Part shown: piece by piece, positions 5,104 through 6,213 of the stretch
Layout: each line of letters begins with the position of its first letter
Position numbering within the stretch: position 1 is the stretch's first letter
From: Actinomycetes bacterium
GTDB lineage: Bacteria > Actinomycetota > Actinomycetes > S36-B12 > UBA5976
Length of the DNA stretch: 6,213 nt
Direction: 5' to 3'
Assembly (NCBI GenBank): GCA_021784375.1
Contig: JAJXSV010000133.1
Location: 1 to 6,213 of the forward strand
Position numbers and translations under genes: made by a program
The notes under the pieces: model-generated
What the model was told of the DNA's origin: nothing
Seen by the model: only the letters and a program-made list of their open reading frames with translations
Databases searched by the model: none

Positions 5104-6213
5104 ATGTTCCTCACCTTCATCGGCGGCGCCGGCACGGTCACTGGTTCCAAGACACTGGTTGAGTTCGACAGGCAGCGCGTGCTCGTCGACTGCGGCCTCT
5201 TCCAGGGGGACAGCGACGATCGAGCCCGTAACTGGGAGCAGTTCCCGGTGGATCCCGCATCGATCGATGCGGTCCTGCTCACGCACGCGCATCTGGACCA
5301 CTGCGGCTACCTGCCGGCGCTGGTTCGTGACGGCTTCCGCGGGCCGGTCTACTGCACGCTTTCCACCGGTGAGCTGGTGGAGATCGTGTTGCGTGACAGC
5401 GCGCACCTGCAGGAGGAGGACGCGCAGTGGGCTCGCCAGAAGGGTTTCTCGCGTCACGCCGATCCGCGTCCGCTCTACGACACGGCGGATGCGGAGAAGG
5501 CCATCGAGTTGTTGAAGGTGAAGCCCTTCAACCTGGAATTCCAATTGTTCGACGGAGTCTTCGCGGAATTCGAGCCCAGCGGGCACATCCTGGGCTCCTC
5601 CGTCTTACGGCTGCGGGAGGCCGGCGCACGACCGCGCACGGTCGTCTTCAGTGGTGACCTGGGGCGGCCCCTGCACCCACTGCTGGTGGCGCCGCATCCA
5701 CCGGCCGACGCCGATGCCGTCGTCATCGAATCCACCTACGGTGATCGCGTGCACCAGGATGTAGCGGAGGGCATGGAGCTGCTGGCCTCCGCTATCACCC
5801 GCACCATCAAGCGTGGCGGCAGTGTGGTCATCCCCGCGTTCGCGGTGGACCGCACCGAGGTGCTGCTCAAGGCCATCAAGGATCTCGAGGACCAACAACG
5901 CATCCCCCGCACCAAGGTGTACGTCGACAGCCCCATGGCGCTGGCCACGCTGGCCGTCTATCGGGCGGCCATCGATGCGCAGGAGCCGGAGTTCCGGTCC
6001 GAGGTGCTCGCCCATGGCTCCTCCATCCTCGACCTCGCCGAACTGGAGGAGGCGCGCACCCCTCAGGAGTCGATGGCACTGGACCGTGGTGGCCCCAAGA
6101 TCATCATCTCGGCCTCCGGTATGGCGGCCGGCGGACGCGTTGTGCACCATCTCAAGGCGCTGCTGCCGGACGCCCGCAACTGCGTGATTCTGGTGGGGTT
6201 CCAGGCCTTCGGC
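5104..6213 (+). CDS. Beta-CASP metallo-beta-lactamase-fold ribonuclease (CPSF/TTHA0252-like), 3' truncated
   Basis: The first 370 residues are present and the frame is open at the right edge. The start is secure: an in-frame TGA lies at 5068-5070 and ATG 5104 is the first start codon after it. The N-terminus LTFIGGAGTVTGSK is the family opening. Metal-binding motifs are intact: HAHLDH (61-66), His161 in SGHILGS and Asp185 in FSGDLGR. The beta-CASP insert follows: motif A VIESTYGDR with Glu209, then VIPAFAVDRTE (242-252), YVDSPMA (273-279) and motif B SASGMAAGGRVVHHL with His348/349. VGFQAFG (364-370) leads towards motif C, which lies outside the window. Two zinc ions would activate water to cut RNA; cytoplasmic bacterial relatives take part in RNA processing and decay. 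It lacks the N-terminal KH domains of the archaeal CPSF type and is distinct in sequence from RNase J. The ribosome site is weak (AAAGG 5095-5099, 4 bases before ATG), so leaderless translation is possible. Leu168 uses TTA (5605-5607), rare in such GC-rich genes. Confidence 0.94.
   Translation, partial: MFLTFIGGAGTVTGSKTLVEFDRQRVLVDCGLFQGDSDDRARNWEQFPVDPASIDAVLLTHAHLDHCGYLPALVRDGFRGPVYCTLSTGELVEIVLRDSAHLQEEDAQWARQKGFSRHADPRPLYDTADAEKAIELLKVKPFNLEFQLFDGVFAEFEPSGHILGSSVLRLREAGARPRTVVFSGDLGRPLHPLLVAPHPPADADAVVIESTYGDRVHQDVAEGMELLASAITRTIKRGGSVVIPAFAVDRTEVLLKAIKDLEDQQRIPRTKVYVDSPMALATLAVYRAAIDAQEPEFRSEVLAHGSSILDLAELEEARTPQESMALDRGGPKIIISASGMAAGGRVVHHLKALLPDARNCVILVGFQAFG

Noticed and set aside
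4657..5586. 309-codon open frame on the minus strand spanning the aminotransferase-nuclease junction
   Set aside because: It covers parts of two conserved plus-strand genes and has no recognisable motif.
1..6213. Mobile elements, CRISPR arrays, tRNA genes or defence systems
   Set aside because: I saw no spaced repeats, no terminal inverted repeats with target duplications, no transposase or integrase motifs, and no tRNA-like cloverleaf. The intergenic spaces are short and accounted for.

Overview
The window looks like ordinary chromosomal DNA from a high-GC actinobacterium. Codons end mostly in G or C, ribosome sites are GGAGG-like, TTG is used as a start, and the aminotransferase has the signature of the actinobacterial aromatic aminotransferase Pat. 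The genus cannot be read from the sequence. All six genes are on the + strand. I saw no tRNA, rRNA, CRISPR array, insertion sequence or phage gene.

Layout. (1) Positions 2-214 are the 3' end of a membrane permease of a branched-chain amino acid-type (LivM-like) ABC importer. (2) Positions 303-1568 encode its probable extracytoplasmic substrate-binding protein. (3) Positions 1577-3241 encode a secreted alpha/beta hydrolase whose ribosome site overlaps the stop codon of the binding protein gene. A perfect 13-bp inverted repeat at 3253-3288 closes this unit. (4) Positions 3408-3878 encode a small exported FMN-binding-domain protein, followed by a strong hairpin at 3893-3925. (5) Positions 3971-5041 encode a PLP-dependent aminotransferase (Pat/HisC family). 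(6) Positions 5104-6213 encode a beta-CASP metallo-beta-lactamase-fold RNase, cut off by the window end.

How the genes may work together. Genes 1-3 look like one transcription unit: an importer, its binding protein and a secreted ester-type hydrolase. The simplest reading is extracellular scavenging, in which the hydrolase releases a small product that the binding protein captures. That link is inferred from gene order and translational coupling; the substrate is unknown. The FMN-binding protein sits alone between two hairpins with no visible redox partner or ApbE. The aminotransferase and the nuclease are probably housekeeping genes. The most interesting part of the window is the hydrolase-importer unit, and in particular the hydrolase's very long cap region and its Ser-Asp-His-Cys arrangement.
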